Shown one piece after another: positions 52,103 through 60,384 of a stretch of 64,000 nucleotides of DNA (positions within the stretch are counted from its first letter, which is position 1; the number at the start of each line of letters is the position of its first letter). The notes under the pieces are model-generated. The model did no database searches. It was not told the DNA's origin and saw only the letters and a list, made by a program, of their open reading frames with translations. The stretch comes from Segetibacter sp. (GTDB lineage Bacteria > Bacteroidota > Bacteroidia > Chitinophagales > Chitinophagaceae), in NCBI RefSeq assembly GCF_025963695.1, contig NZ_JAOQAH010000027.1, positions 1 through 64,000 of the forward strand, in the 5' to 3' direction. The position numbers were made by a program, and so were the translations under genes.

Positions 52103-53191
52103 TTATACAATTGCTTGTAAAGCCGTTTGTTCTTCATTTTTTCTAATTATGCCAATGCGATAAGAATGTTCGATCGCTTCTTTGCTGTGCACAAAATGAC
52201 AAACTTCTACCCCGGCTGCCTCAATCTTTTTAATTTCTTCTTTTACATTCGTTAGGTTTTTCTCGTACACATGCCTTAGATACACACTAACCACCCGACC
52301 CGGAAAATGGGTAACAATACCTGCATAAATAACCGGATCTTGCTGCGAGTCATCGCCTAATAAAACAAAACGCTGGGTAGGGTAAGCTTCGAGAATACGG
52401 GCAATACGCATAAATTTGGTAGAATGTTTTGTAGCACCGGTCTTCCAGACTTCTGCAAGTCGTTTTATCTGGCTTAGCAAAAAGACACCTTCGGGCAACT
52501 CATTCTTTCTTGTAAACTCTTTTATAAAATCATACAGGTTCCACTCGCTACTGGAGACATAGAAAAAAGGGTTCGGGTTGTTTACGGTAGTTTGTGCGTT
52601 AGCAAGTAATTTGTAATGATTTACAACACCTTCAAAAGGCTTACGGCTGTGGGCGTTTTTTGTTAAAAGCACATACAATCTCTTTCTAATGTTTGATGAA
52701 TGAGAAATTAAAAATGTATCATCTATGTCTGAAATAAACGAATACTGGTTAACGTAAGGAATGATAACTGAGCCGATGCCCGTGGCATAAACAGCGTTTG
52801 TTTCCTTTGAATAATATTGTACCTGAATTTTATAACTGCCCGGCGCCATAGGCGCCTGGTGTTTCCATTCAAAACGAAAAAAACCATCTTTTGCAGTAGT
52901 AGTTTCACAAACAGTCTCGCCCCATACCATTCGTACCGCAACATCAGGTACCCGAACGACCATAAACGAGCGAAGCAATGCAAATGTATTTGTCCAGAAA
53001 TTTTTTCTATATTTTTTACGGGGTAAAGGGCTTAAACTAAAAACGTGGCCAAAGACAATCATTTGTGATACATTTCCGTATCCATGATATACTTTTACCA
53101 CCGGTTCGTTGGTAAGTCTGAATATAATAAGTAACTTCTTTTCTAATTTTTCAACAAAAGAAGGTTTGGTTCCAGGTTCGGTAATTTGCAT
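52103..53191 (-). CDS. App1-like (DUF2183) phosphatase-domain protein
   Basis: This is a 362-residue protein. The N-terminal part (about 1-145) is beta-rich with GYGNVSQMIVFGHVFS. The C-terminal part carries the HAD-like App1 phosphatase domain with nucleophile motif SDIDDTFL (D155, D157). FYVSSSEWNLYDF and FVLLGDDSQQDPVIY correspond to the later HAD motifs. Yeast App1 is a phosphatidate phosphatase, so lipid dephosphorylation is a reasonable inference; the divergent lipid kinase gene 29 bases away supports a phospholipid theme. An upstream in-frame start to 53236 would overlap that neighbour, so the ATG at 53191 is used. Confidence 0.85.
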   Translation of the reverse strand: MQITEPGTKPSFVEKLEKKLLIIFRLTNEPVVKVYHGYGNVSQMIVFGHVFSLSPLPRKKYRKNFWTNTFALLRSFMVVRVPDVAVRMVWGETVCETTTAKDGFFRFEWKHQAPMAPGSYKIQVQYYSKETNAVYATGIGSVIIPYVNQYSFISDIDDTFLISHSSNIRKRLYVLLTKNAHSRKPFEGVVNHYKLLANAQTTVNNPNPFFYVSSSEWNLYDFIKEFTRKNELPEGVFLLSQIKRLAEVWKTGATKHSTKFMRIARILEAYPTQRFVLLGDDSQQDPVIYAGIVTHFPGRVVSVYLRHVYEKNLTNVKEEIKKIEAAGVEVCHFVHSKEAIEHSYRIGIIRKNEEQTALQAIV

Positions 53192-53220
53192 AATGACTAA
53201 ACAAATGAAATTAAAATAAA

Positions 53221-54108
53221 ATGATGCAAACAACAATAACTACTATTTTGTTTGTAGTCAATCCAATCTCAGGCGGCAGAGATAAGAAAGATCACCAGGA
53301 TGCAATTGAAAAATTCTTTGCGCCACTTCCACACAAGATTGATGTCTTTTTATTAAACGACAAAAATAATGCGCAGTGCTTAGAGAAACGTATTGAGCAG
53401 CTAAAGCCACAGATAGTAGTTGCTGTTGGTGGCGACGGAACCGTGGGTATGGTCGCAAAAAAAATTTTAAATACAGATATTATTTTAGGAATTGTGCCTG
53501 CCGGCTCAGCCAACGGTATGGCAAGGGAATTAAATATTCCTGAGAATGTAGAAGAAGCTTTAAAAATTATTGAAAATGGCAGGGTTAAAAAAGCCGATGC
53601 CATCTCTATTAATAACCAGCTTTGCCTTCACCTTAGCGATATTGGATTAAATGCGCGACTGGTAAAATATTTTGAAGAAGGAAATATGCGTGGAAAACTT
53701 GGCTACGCAAAAGTGGCACTGAAAGTACTTTTTAATCCCCAAAATATTCGCGTTATTCTAAAATCAAAAGAGGGCGAGATAAAGCGGGATGCCTTTATGG
53801 TGGTACTGGCCAATGCAAGTAAATACGGCACAGGTGCCGTTATAAATCCAACCGGCGATTTATATGATGGTCTTTTTGAAGTGGTGATTATAAAACACAT
53901 TGGCATTGGAACGCTTTTAAAAAGATGGATCACACCTAAAACCCTTGATCCTAAAAAAATAGAAGTTATACAGGCTGAAGCGGTAAACATTTATACACAC
54001 AAAAAAGTACACTTCCAGGTGGACGGCGAATACATAGGCAAAGTAAAACAGGTGTCGGCCAAAATACTTCCCGGTCAACTTAATATTCTGGTGCCTGAAG
54101 GGAGTTGA
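53221..54108 (+). CDS. diacylglycerol-kinase-family lipid kinase (YegS/BmrU type)
   Basis: The 295-residue protein has the DAGK catalytic fold: FVVNPISGGR near the start, the nucleotide-binding VAVGGDGTV (GGDGT at 70-74) and PAGSANGMAREL. A C-terminal beta domain follows (HKKVHFQVDGEYIG). It would phosphorylate diacylglycerol or a related lipid at the inner membrane. Two consecutive ATGs open the frame. It is divergent from the App1-like phosphatase with 29 bases between starts, suggesting a shared regulatory region and opposing activities. Confidence 0.9.
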   Translation: MMQTTITTILFVVNPISGGRDKKDHQDAIEKFFAPLPHKIDVFLLNDKNNAQCLEKRIEQLKPQIVVAVGGDGTVGMVAKKILNTDIILGIVPAGSANGMARELNIPENVEEALKIIENGRVKKADAISINNQLCLHLSDIGLNARLVKYFEEGNMRGKLGYAKVALKVLFNPQNIRVILKSKEGEIKRDAFMVVLANASKYGTGAVINPTGDLYDGLFEVVIIKHIGIGTLLKRWITPKTLDPKKIEVIQAEAVNIYTHKKVHFQVDGEYIGKVKQVSAKILPGQLNILVPEGS

Positions 54109-54170
54109 TAAAATACTTAGAGCGATAAAAACTAACTATTTTTTTTATCCGGCATTGCACTTTAATGAAG

Positions 54171-54194
54171 CATTCTTGCGTCGCACTCTTGTAC
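54171..54194 (-). repeat. dispersed intergenic repeat, type A copy 4
   Basis: Minus-strand full-length type A copy (GTACAAG, AGTGCGACGCAAG, AATG), between the lipid kinase and the YdcF gene and antisense to both. Confidence 0.85.
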
Positions 54195-54288
54195 ATTTTA
54201 TTCATCATGCAACAACTCCCTTCTTCTGTAATAAAAGCTGGAATTTAATAAATTGAAAAAGGTTCCTTTCCTTTTTTAAACCCGATCA

Positions 54289-55041
54289 ATGTTTACCCTA
54301 ATTTCAAAAATTACATACTTTTTTATAGCCCCTGAAAATTGGATAATTGCTCTGTTAATATGGATATTTCTTTCCAGGTCAAAAATTGCCAGGAAAAGAC
54401 TTACCATAATTGTAATACTCCTGGTATTATTCTTCGGTAACAGTTTTATCTACAGTAGTCTGGTAAATGCATGGCAGCCAAGGCCGGCAGACCTGGTAAA
54501 CAGGGTGCCTTATGAAGCAGGGATTGTATTAGGCGGAAGTTCAAGTTTTGACAAGTATGGTCGTGGTTATTTCAATATGTCTTCAGACCGTTTCATAGAA
54601 ACCTGCATCTTATATAAAACCAAAAAAATTAAAAGAATCATTATCAGCGGAGGAAGCAACGGACCTAACCAGCCTAAAGATGCAGACTTCCAATATAAGA
54701 AAATGATTGAAATGGGTATTCCTCCAAATGATATAATAGTTGAGAATGCTTCACGATCAACATTCGAAAATGCGACGTTTACTAAAACAATAATTGACTC
54801 GCTACGCCTGCAACCGCCTTTTGTATTAATTACTTCAGCTATGCATATTCCCCGCGCAGAAAGGGTTTTTAAAAAAGCCGGGCTTGCTGTTATTTCTTAC
54901 CCTTGCAATTATTATGTTATTCCAGGAGAGTTTTATTTTTTTGATTATTTCATTCCTAAAGTTGGTACTATTTTAAGTTGGAGCACCTACCTAAAGGAGG
55001 TGGTGGGAGTAGTTGGATATAGCGTTTTCAACAAAGCATAG
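54289..55041 (+). CDS. YdcF-family (DUF218) membrane-anchored protein
   Basis: This 250-residue protein has two N-terminal membrane helices (about 5-24 and 36-60). A DUF218 domain follows with AGIVLGGSS, KIKRIIISGGSNG, PPNDIIVENASRSTFENA and VLITSAMHIPRAERVF. Members such as E. coli SanA, ElyC and YdcF influence envelope integrity and antibiotic permeability; the biochemical activity is uncertain, and some bind SAM. It has no close operon partner. Confidence 0.88.
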   Translation: MFTLISKITYFFIAPENWIIALLIWIFLSRSKIARKRLTIIVILLVLFFGNSFIYSSLVNAWQPRPADLVNRVPYEAGIVLGGSSSFDKYGRGYFNMSSDRFIETCILYKTKKIKRIIISGGSNGPNQPKDADFQYKKMIEMGIPPNDIIVENASRSTFENATFTKTIIDSLRLQPPFVLITSAMHIPRAERVFKKAGLAVISYPCNYYVIPGEFYFFDYFIPKVGTILSWSTYLKEVVGVVGYSVFNKA

Positions 55042-55120
55042 TTAAGTAAATGTGGTAAAACATATAGGCTAAGTTGTAAGAACGGGTATTAGCAGAAAAC
55101 GCATAAACAAACAGGTACAC

Positions 55121-55585
55121 TTATAACTTATTTGTTTCACCTGCAGGCTTTCTTTCAATCGTTTTGAAATCTGCAGCTCTGGGTACTTTTTCCATAGCTG
55201 GTATAACAAACTCCGGCGGCACTCTTAGTTTACGTTTTGCCGTATCCATCCAGGCGCCATCAACAGTAATAACTGCAGCCACAATATCTCCATTTTTTAT
55301 AATCTCGTGCTGCATTGTCCAACGGCTATAGGTAGCAGTACATTGCTTTAAAACAAGATTGATAGAAACAACGTCTTTAAAATGAATTTCTCTTTTAAAT
55401 AAACATTCTTCCCTAAATAGTATCGGCCCTAGTTGTTGTTGCATTAATACTTCTGTACTCAACCCAAACTCTGCTAGAAAAGCCATTCTTATAAAAGCAC
55501 CAAAATCATAGTAAACAGAATGTCTTACGTGAAAATTGGGGTCCAGGTCACTCCATCTAATTTCTACGGGTTTGCTATAATTCAT
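55121..55585 (-). CDS. acyl-CoA thioesterase (4HBT hotdog fold)
   Basis: This 154-residue single hotdog-domain protein opens with VEIRWSDLDPNFHVRHSVYYDFGAFIRM. This corresponds to the D-x-D-x-x-x-H-V-x-x-x-x-Y motif of 4-hydroxybenzoyl-CoA thioesterase-type enzymes, with the catalytic Asp in the D-L-D segment. The Phe-for-Gly change before His is a small variation. It likely hydrolyses an acyl-CoA. The start lies 15 bases after the K+ channel gene stop, so they form a two-gene minus-strand unit without an obvious functional link. Confidence 0.85.
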   Translation of the reverse strand: MNYSKPVEIRWSDLDPNFHVRHSVYYDFGAFIRMAFLAEFGLSTEVLMQQQLGPILFREECLFKREIHFKDVVSINLVLKQCTATYSRWTMQHEIIKNGDIVAAVITVDGAWMDTAKRKLRVPPEFVIPAMEKVPRAADFKTIERKPAGETNKL

Positions 55586-55600
55586 TATTGCCTGTTCGTT

Positions 55601-56620
55601 TTAGCTATTGATACTACTTACCTCAACATTTCCTTTCATGGCCTCAATTTGTTCTTTGGTTCCTAAAATAATTACTTTCATGCCTATAGTGATTGCAGTA
55701 GTGTCCGGTGGATTGATTACAAATTTACCTTCTGCATTTTTTACCCCCAAACAATTTACGCCTGTCTTGCGCCATGCCATTATTTCGTGTAAAGGTTTAT
55801 CCTTTAAACTAGCAGGCAATACTTCATAACCCACAGCTTCCAGGTGTATTGACTCTCCCTCGGCTCCGGACAGATAGTCTATAAATTCTATTACGTCTGG
55901 TTTGGTAACAAGTGTAGCCATGTGCATGCCACCAATTTTATCAGGCAAAATAACATTATCAGCTCCAGCCTTTTTTAACTTAGGAGCTGAACTTGCATGT
56001 GATGCCCGGCTAATAATTTGAATGTTACTGTTAACGGTACGTGCCGTTAGCACGATAAATACATTATCGGCATCCTCGGGCAAAGCTGTAATTAGAGCCT
56101 TAGCTTTTTTAATGCCTGCACGTATCAACGTTTCGTCTTCAGTTGCGTCTCCTTTAACGTACAGCAATTTCCTTCCACGAAGGATGTCTTGCTCAATCCG
56201 ATCTACATTTATTTCTATGACAACGAACTGCACCTTGTGTTGGCATAGTGTAACTGCAGCCTGTTTTCCATTACGACCATAACCGCAAAGAATAACATGA
56301 TTCTCAAGATTGTTAATAGCTGTATTCATTCGGCGATTTTTAAAGTAAAGATTGATTTCTCCATCTACAACATACCTTGTAAGTATAGTAATGGCAAAGG
56401 CAGTTGTAATAAGGCTTAAGCCGATAAGAAATATGTTGAATACGCGGCCTGAATTGCTTAAATGATGAACTTCACTGTAACCGATTGTACTAACGGTTAT
56501 AACAGTCATGTATAGCGCTTCGAGAAAAGTATAACCTTCAATAAACATGAAGCCGGATGTTCCCAGAACGACTACCAGCACAATTAAAGATGTTAGAAAA
56601 GTCAACCTCCTGAAGTTCAC
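55601..56620 (-). CDS. K+ channel with TrkA-N/RCK regulatory domain
   Basis: The 339-residue protein starts at GTG; an in-frame TGA directly precedes it, so no earlier start exists. Two membrane helices (about 7-27 and 60-80) flank a pore loop with filter TIGYS (45-49), where most channels have TVGYG. An RCK domain follows with the dinucleotide loop CGYGRNGKQ (112-120) and acidic E/D residues at strand ends, then a C-terminal TrkA-C lobe (about 250-330). It resembles MthK-type two-helix channels gated by nucleotides or ions. Ion selectivity with the altered last filter position is not certain. Confidence 0.9.
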   Translation of the reverse strand: MNFRRLTFLTSLIVLVVVLGTSGFMFIEGYTFLEALYMTVITVSTIGYSEVHHLSNSGRVFNIFLIGLSLITTAFAITILTRYVVDGEINLYFKNRRMNTAINNLENHVILCGYGRNGKQAAVTLCQHKVQFVVIEINVDRIEQDILRGRKLLYVKGDATEDETLIRAGIKKAKALITALPEDADNVFIVLTARTVNSNIQIISRASHASSAPKLKKAGADNVILPDKIGGMHMATLVTKPDVIEFIDYLSGAEGESIHLEAVGYEVLPASLKDKPLHEIMAWRKTGVNCLGVKNAEGKFVINPPDTTAITIGMKVIILGTKEQIEAMKGNVEVSSINS

Positions 56621-56706
56621 TCACATTAATTTCAACTAAAATATAACCCTGCGTCCAAACTTCCAACAAAGGTTTTTCGATACCTTGCACCCTCTAAAAA
56701 TCTATT

Positions 56707-57141
56707 ATGTCATTATTCGATAAACTTAACCAGGCAAAGGGTGATAAGCTTTCTGCTAATTTAAAAGCAGGAGAGGATTTTCTTGAACAAAATAAAAGCA
56801 GAGAAGGTGTTCAAACTACTGCAAGTGGTTTGCAATACGAAGTATTAACTGAAGGTAGCGGTGCAAAGCCAAAAGCTACAGACAAAGTAAAATGCCATTA
56901 CCACGGTACATTGATTGACGGCACTATTTTCGACAGCTCAGTTCAAAGGGGTCAACCGGCAACATTCCCTTTAAATATGGTAATCAAAGGATGGACAGAA
57001 GCTTTGCAATTAATGTCTGTAGGAAGCAAGTACCGTTTGTTCCTGCATCCTTCCCTTGCATATGGCGAAAGACAAACGGGCGCTGTTATTGGCCCAAACA
57101 GTACTTTAATATTTGATGTAGAGTTACTGGATATAGGTTAG
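56707..57141 (+). CDS. FKBP-type peptidyl-prolyl cis-trans isomerase
   Basis: This 144-residue protein has a short N-terminal helical stretch with EDFLEQNKSREGVQTTASGLQYEVL, typical of the Mip/FkpA linker. A full FKBP domain follows (VKCHYHGTLIDGTIFDSS, FPLNMVIKGWTEAL, YRLFLHPSLAYGER, LIFDVELLDI). Active-site aromatic residues are conserved. No signal peptide is visible, so it is probably cytoplasmic. It catalyses proline isomerisation during folding. The next gene follows after 17 bases on the same strand. Confidence 0.94.
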   Translation: MSLFDKLNQAKGDKLSANLKAGEDFLEQNKSREGVQTTASGLQYEVLTEGSGAKPKATDKVKCHYHGTLIDGTIFDSSVQRGQPATFPLNMVIKGWTEALQLMSVGSKYRLFLHPSLAYGERQTGAVIGPNSTLIFDVELLDIG

Positions 57142-57158
57142 TTTAATAATGTAAGTTT

Positions 57159-57662
57159 ATGACGAGCTTAGGAGCTATAAAACGATTTACAGCCGGGGCT
57201 ATCTTTATTACAGGCACAATGGCCTGTGTTAGTATCCCAAAAGCCACTTCGTCTGCTATAGGTTTTGTCACTTTGCATAGTTATCTACTTAATCCTGATG
57301 TGTTGTGGAAGGATACTACTAATTATATCTTCATTCGTAATTCGAATGAGTTTAATAAGAAGTTTCATATGACCAAATCTTCTCCCGGGACGGTTATCGT
57401 CCCGGATTTTTCTAGCCAGTCTGTTATCGCAATCATAATGAAGCCAACCGAACGAGTGATCTCGCCAGGTATAAATAAAGCAGAAATTATGGGGAATGAA
57501 TTGCGGGTTTACTATACTGTAACAGATACCAGTTCTATTAAGACCTATTTGCAGACGCCAATGGTGGTGGCAGCAGTTCCAAAAAGTACCAGCGTTACAC
57601 AGGTTAGCTTTTTTAGAGGTAATTTTAATGAAAAGACAATAGCAGCCGGTCCTGAATTTTAG
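57159..57662 (+). CDS. secreted protein of unknown function, PrcB-like fold possible
   Basis: This 167-residue protein has an N-terminal signal-like hydrophobic segment (about 10-25); a Cys at about 23 could be a lipobox (GTMAC). The remainder is strand-rich: SVIAIIMKPTERVISPGINKAEIMGNELRVYYTV and TPMVVAAVPKS. The order loosely recalls PrcB-type domains (protease complex subunit) but lacks their glycine-rich strand. It lies 17 bases after the FKBP gene, probably in one transcript. The family call is weak. Confidence 0.6.
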   Translation: MTSLGAIKRFTAGAIFITGTMACVSIPKATSSAIGFVTLHSYLLNPDVLWKDTTNYIFIRNSNEFNKKFHMTKSSPGTVIVPDFSSQSVIAIIMKPTERVISPGINKAEIMGNELRVYYTVTDTSSIKTYLQTPMVVAAVPKSTSVTQVSFFRGNFNEKTIAAGPEF

Positions 57663-57746
57663 CCTCGGCTTAATAGCAGAGGATTACGATTTTGGATTTA
57701 GGTCAAAAAAGGCGCTTTACCTGTTTGCCCAATAAAGAATAATTGG

Positions 57747-57770
57747 TTGAAGAGTGCGACGCAACAAAAG
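57747..57770 (+). repeat. dispersed intergenic repeat, type A copy 5 (partial)
   Basis: The core AGAGTGCGACGCAACAAAAG is present, but the GTACAAG start is altered (TTGAAG) and the AATG end is lost. Located downstream of the unknown secreted protein. Confidence 0.7.
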
Positions 57771-57856
57771 TCTTAAGGCTGCTATTAGCCTGGCTACTAA
57801 AAAAACTTCCTACTTAATTAGAAACCTGCTTTCTTACATTTTAAAATAATCTTGCA

Positions 57857-58798
57857 ATGAAATATCGCTACCAGTTCTTACCTGTTTTTTGTGTTCTTAG
57901 TTTCATGTCACTTACTACTACTGGCTGGTGTTTTCAGAATGCGGATACGACAAAAATTATGCAGGAAACAAAGATTGTGGCTGATGGGGCTACGCCTAGG
58001 TTGATCTCAAAACAATTTTCTTTTACTGAAGGGCCAACCGCGGATAAAAAGGGAAATATTTATTTTACGGACCAGCCCAACGATAAGATCTGGAAGTATG
58101 ATACCGATGGTAACCTGACCTTATTTATGGACAAGACAGGCCGATCGAACGGAATGTATTTTGACAAAAAGGGAAATCTAATTTCATGCGCAGATGAACG
58201 GAATGAAATGTGGTCAATTGACCCGCAAAAGAAAGTGACCGTTTTAATGTCTGATTATAAAGGTCAATTACTTAATGGGCCAAATGATGTGTGGGTGCAT
58301 CCTAAAGGTGGTCTTTATTTTACCGATCCTCTTTACAAACGTCCCTGGTGGACAAGGCCTGGCGAACGTATAGCGGCAGAGAGAGTATATTATCTTCCTA
58401 AAAATGCAACACAGCCAATTCCTGTCGATTCCACTATTAAAAAACCAAATGGAATAATCGGTTCCCCTGATGGAAAGACCCTTTATGTGGCCGACATTGG
58501 CGCAAATAAAACCTATAAATATAGCATTGAAAAAAACGGTACGCTAAGCAACCGTCAACTTTTTGCAGAACAGGGTTCAGACGGAATGACGATTGACAAG
58601 GAAGGCAACATTTATTTGTCTGGTAACGGAGTAACTATTTATGATAAGAACGGTAAAAAAATTGAATATATAGCTATTCCCGAAAAATGGTCGGCTAATG
58701 TTTGTATTGGTGGAAAAAATAAAGATCAATTATTTATCACTGCTTCCCAGGCAGTTTATACAGTTCCCCTGAAAGTGAAAGGAGTGGGTTCAAAATAA
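57857..58798 (+). CDS. secreted SMP-30/gluconolactonase/LRE-family protein
   Basis: This 313-residue protein has a signal peptide (about 1-26) and a six-bladed beta-propeller of the SMP-30/regucalcin family. Motifs seen are FTEGPTADKKGNIYFTDQPND, SNGMYFDKKGNLISCADE, LNGPNDVWVHPKGGLYFTDPLY and KPNGIIGSPDGKTLYVADIGAN; these supply the Glu, Asn and Asp ligands of the central metal. Members hydrolyse aldonolactones such as gluconolactone, here in the periplasm. It may connect to sugar oxidation by the 4960-12531 cluster, but it is far away. Confidence 0.9.
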   Translation: MKYRYQFLPVFCVLSFMSLTTTGWCFQNADTTKIMQETKIVADGATPRLISKQFSFTEGPTADKKGNIYFTDQPNDKIWKYDTDGNLTLFMDKTGRSNGMYFDKKGNLISCADERNEMWSIDPQKKVTVLMSDYKGQLLNGPNDVWVHPKGGLYFTDPLYKRPWWTRPGERIAAERVYYLPKNATQPIPVDSTIKKPNGIIGSPDGKTLYVADIGANKTYKYSIEKNGTLSNRQLFAEQGSDGMTIDKEGNIYLSGNGVTIYDKNGKKIEYIAIPEKWSANVCIGGKNKDQLFITASQAVYTVPLKVKGVGSK

Positions 58799-58848
58799 AC
58801 ACTCTGACAATATCAATTGGATAGTTTTCGCCAACTACTATTATGATT

Positions 58849-59646
58849 ATGGAAAACGCTGCAGTTTTTCGTTTTTACAATTCCCTCAACGATTTTCTTT
58901 CACCTGCTAATAAAAACTGCGTTATCGAATATCATTTTAATGGTAACCCTTCCATTAAAGATGCAATTGAAGCCATCGGAATACCACATACTGAAGTAGA
59001 TGAAATTGTAGTAAACAGCTTGCCCGTTGATTTTTCCTACGCGCTTAATGCAAATGACATGGCTGATGTTTTTCCCCCTATAAACATCTCAAGCCCTTCC
59101 AAACATTCTATTAGCCCTACCCTACCGCTTCCTATAAGTTTTATTGCAGACGTGCATGCAGGTAAATTAGCCAGGCAACTACGAATGTGGGGTATCAACA
59201 CGGTTTATCAAAACAACTTCAGCAATCAGCAGGTCGCGTATATTGCAGAAAGAGAAAACCGTGTAGTGCTTACGCGTGACATTGGACTGCTAAAACAGAA
59301 GAAAATAAAATGGGGATATTGGCTAAGATCGCAACATGTAAATGAGCAATTGTTCGAAGTTGTTAATAGATACAACCTTGCTGGCAGTATTAGACCGTTT
59401 ATAAGATGCATTGAATGTAATGGAGATATAGAACCGGTTCAGAAAGAAGTGATTTTGTTACAACTGCCGCCGCAAACAAAAGAATATTTCAATGAGTTTT
59501 ACCAGTGTAGGGGCTGCAGAAAAGTTTACTGGAAAGGTTCACATTACGAAAACATGCTCGAGAAGATGAAGACTTATAATGTTTGTAACAAGCATTTGTT
59601 TGCATGGCTACTTTGGTTGTGTCACTCACTTGTACTTCAAATATAA
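58849..59646 (+). CDS. Mut7-C RNase-domain protein with ubiquitin-like N-terminus
   Basis: This is a 265-residue protein. Residues 1-85 form a Mut7-C ubiquitin/ThiS-like domain (IEYHFNGNPSIKDAIEAIGIPHTEVDEIVVN). The Mut7-C domain follows, a PIN-like fold with acidic residues in FIADVHAGKLARQLRMWG and VLTRDIGLL. A zinc ribbon with two CxxC pairs (CIEC and CRGC) completes it. RNA cleavage is predicted for the family. The last residues, LWLCHSLVLQI, are encoded by a type B dispersed repeat, so the natural C-terminus was probably replaced or extended. ATGs at 58843 and 58849 are both possible. Confidence 0.85.
   Translation: MENAAVFRFYNSLNDFLSPANKNCVIEYHFNGNPSIKDAIEAIGIPHTEVDEIVVNSLPVDFSYALNANDMADVFPPINISSPSKHSISPTLPLPISFIADVHAGKLARQLRMWGINTVYQNNFSNQQVAYIAERENRVVLTRDIGLLKQKKIKWGYWLRSQHVNEQLFEVVNRYNLAGSIRPFIRCIECNGDIEPVQKEVILLQLPPQTKEYFNEFYQCRGCRKVYWKGSHYENMLEKMKTYNVCNKHLFAWLLWLCHSLVLQI
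59612..59635 (-). repeat. dispersed intergenic repeat, type B copy 6, inside a coding end
   Basis: Minus-strand copy (GTACAAGT, GAGTGACACAAC) overlapping the final codons of the Mut7-C gene, whose stop codon lies 9 bases past the repeat. This is the only copy found within a reading frame. Confidence 0.85.
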
Positions 59647-59752
59647 AAGCAGCTTTATTTACAGCATCAAATCTACCAGATCGCTATTACCTTCACTTCT
59701 GCATCCGCCTACTGGTATAGCTATTGCAAATTAAAATGTAAAGGAAGCAACT

Positions 59753-60292
59753 ATGAAAAATGCAGCGCCCGTTTTAATTGTATTGATGATGTTTGTAAGC
59801 TGCACCTGCAACCAGATAAAAGAAAAGCTGCTACCTGCATTTAATGTTGATATTCCCGATATAAATCTTACTGTCCCGCCATTACCGGTTGTCACAGATG
59901 AAGAAATTCCTGTAGGTGCTTTAAAGACACATATTAATATGGATAGTACGATTAAGGCAAACACGGCCAATACCTTTGGAGCAGGTGCAGTTCATTTTGT
60001 AAGAATTAAAAAAATGGTCATCAAAGCTTTGAATGCAGATGAAGAGACGAATCTTTCAAACTTTGAAACTGCCCGTATGCGCATTTATGCTGATACGGCT
60101 TCAACCGACATTACTACTATAAATTTTCCGGAGACTTATTCCGATTCAATTACAGTTACTCCCTCCGCTACACCAGACATCAGTAACTATTTAAGAGGTA
60201 CGCATTTGTCGTACAATCTTTTTTGGAAGAACAGAAAGCCCACCAAAAAATACTTAAAGCTAAATGTAAAGATTAGCATCAGTGTTCAATAA
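59753..60292 (+). CDS. lipoprotein of unknown function
   Basis: This 179-residue lipoprotein has a signal peptide with lipobox FVSC and C17. The mature region is beta-rich with many Thr/Asn/Asp residues (INMDSTIKANTANTFGAG, NFETARMRIYADTASTDITTINFPE) and probably forms an exported beta-sandwich. No family is recognised. It is a stand-alone gene between the Mut7-C and hydroxyacyl-CoA dehydrogenase genes. Confidence 0.65.
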   Translation: MKNAAPVLIVLMMFVSCTCNQIKEKLLPAFNVDIPDINLTVPPLPVVTDEEIPVGALKTHINMDSTIKANTANTFGAGAVHFVRIKKMVIKALNADEETNLSNFETARMRIYADTASTDITTINFPETYSDSITVTPSATPDISNYLRGTHLSYNLFWKNRKPTKKYLKLNVKISISVQ

Positions 60293-60384
60293 TACAGCAA
60301 GTGATGGCTGCACTAAAAAGATCTCCATTAAGGTATCGATTTTCCTACTTTCGGTTTTAAATCTTCATTTTATAACTATACATC

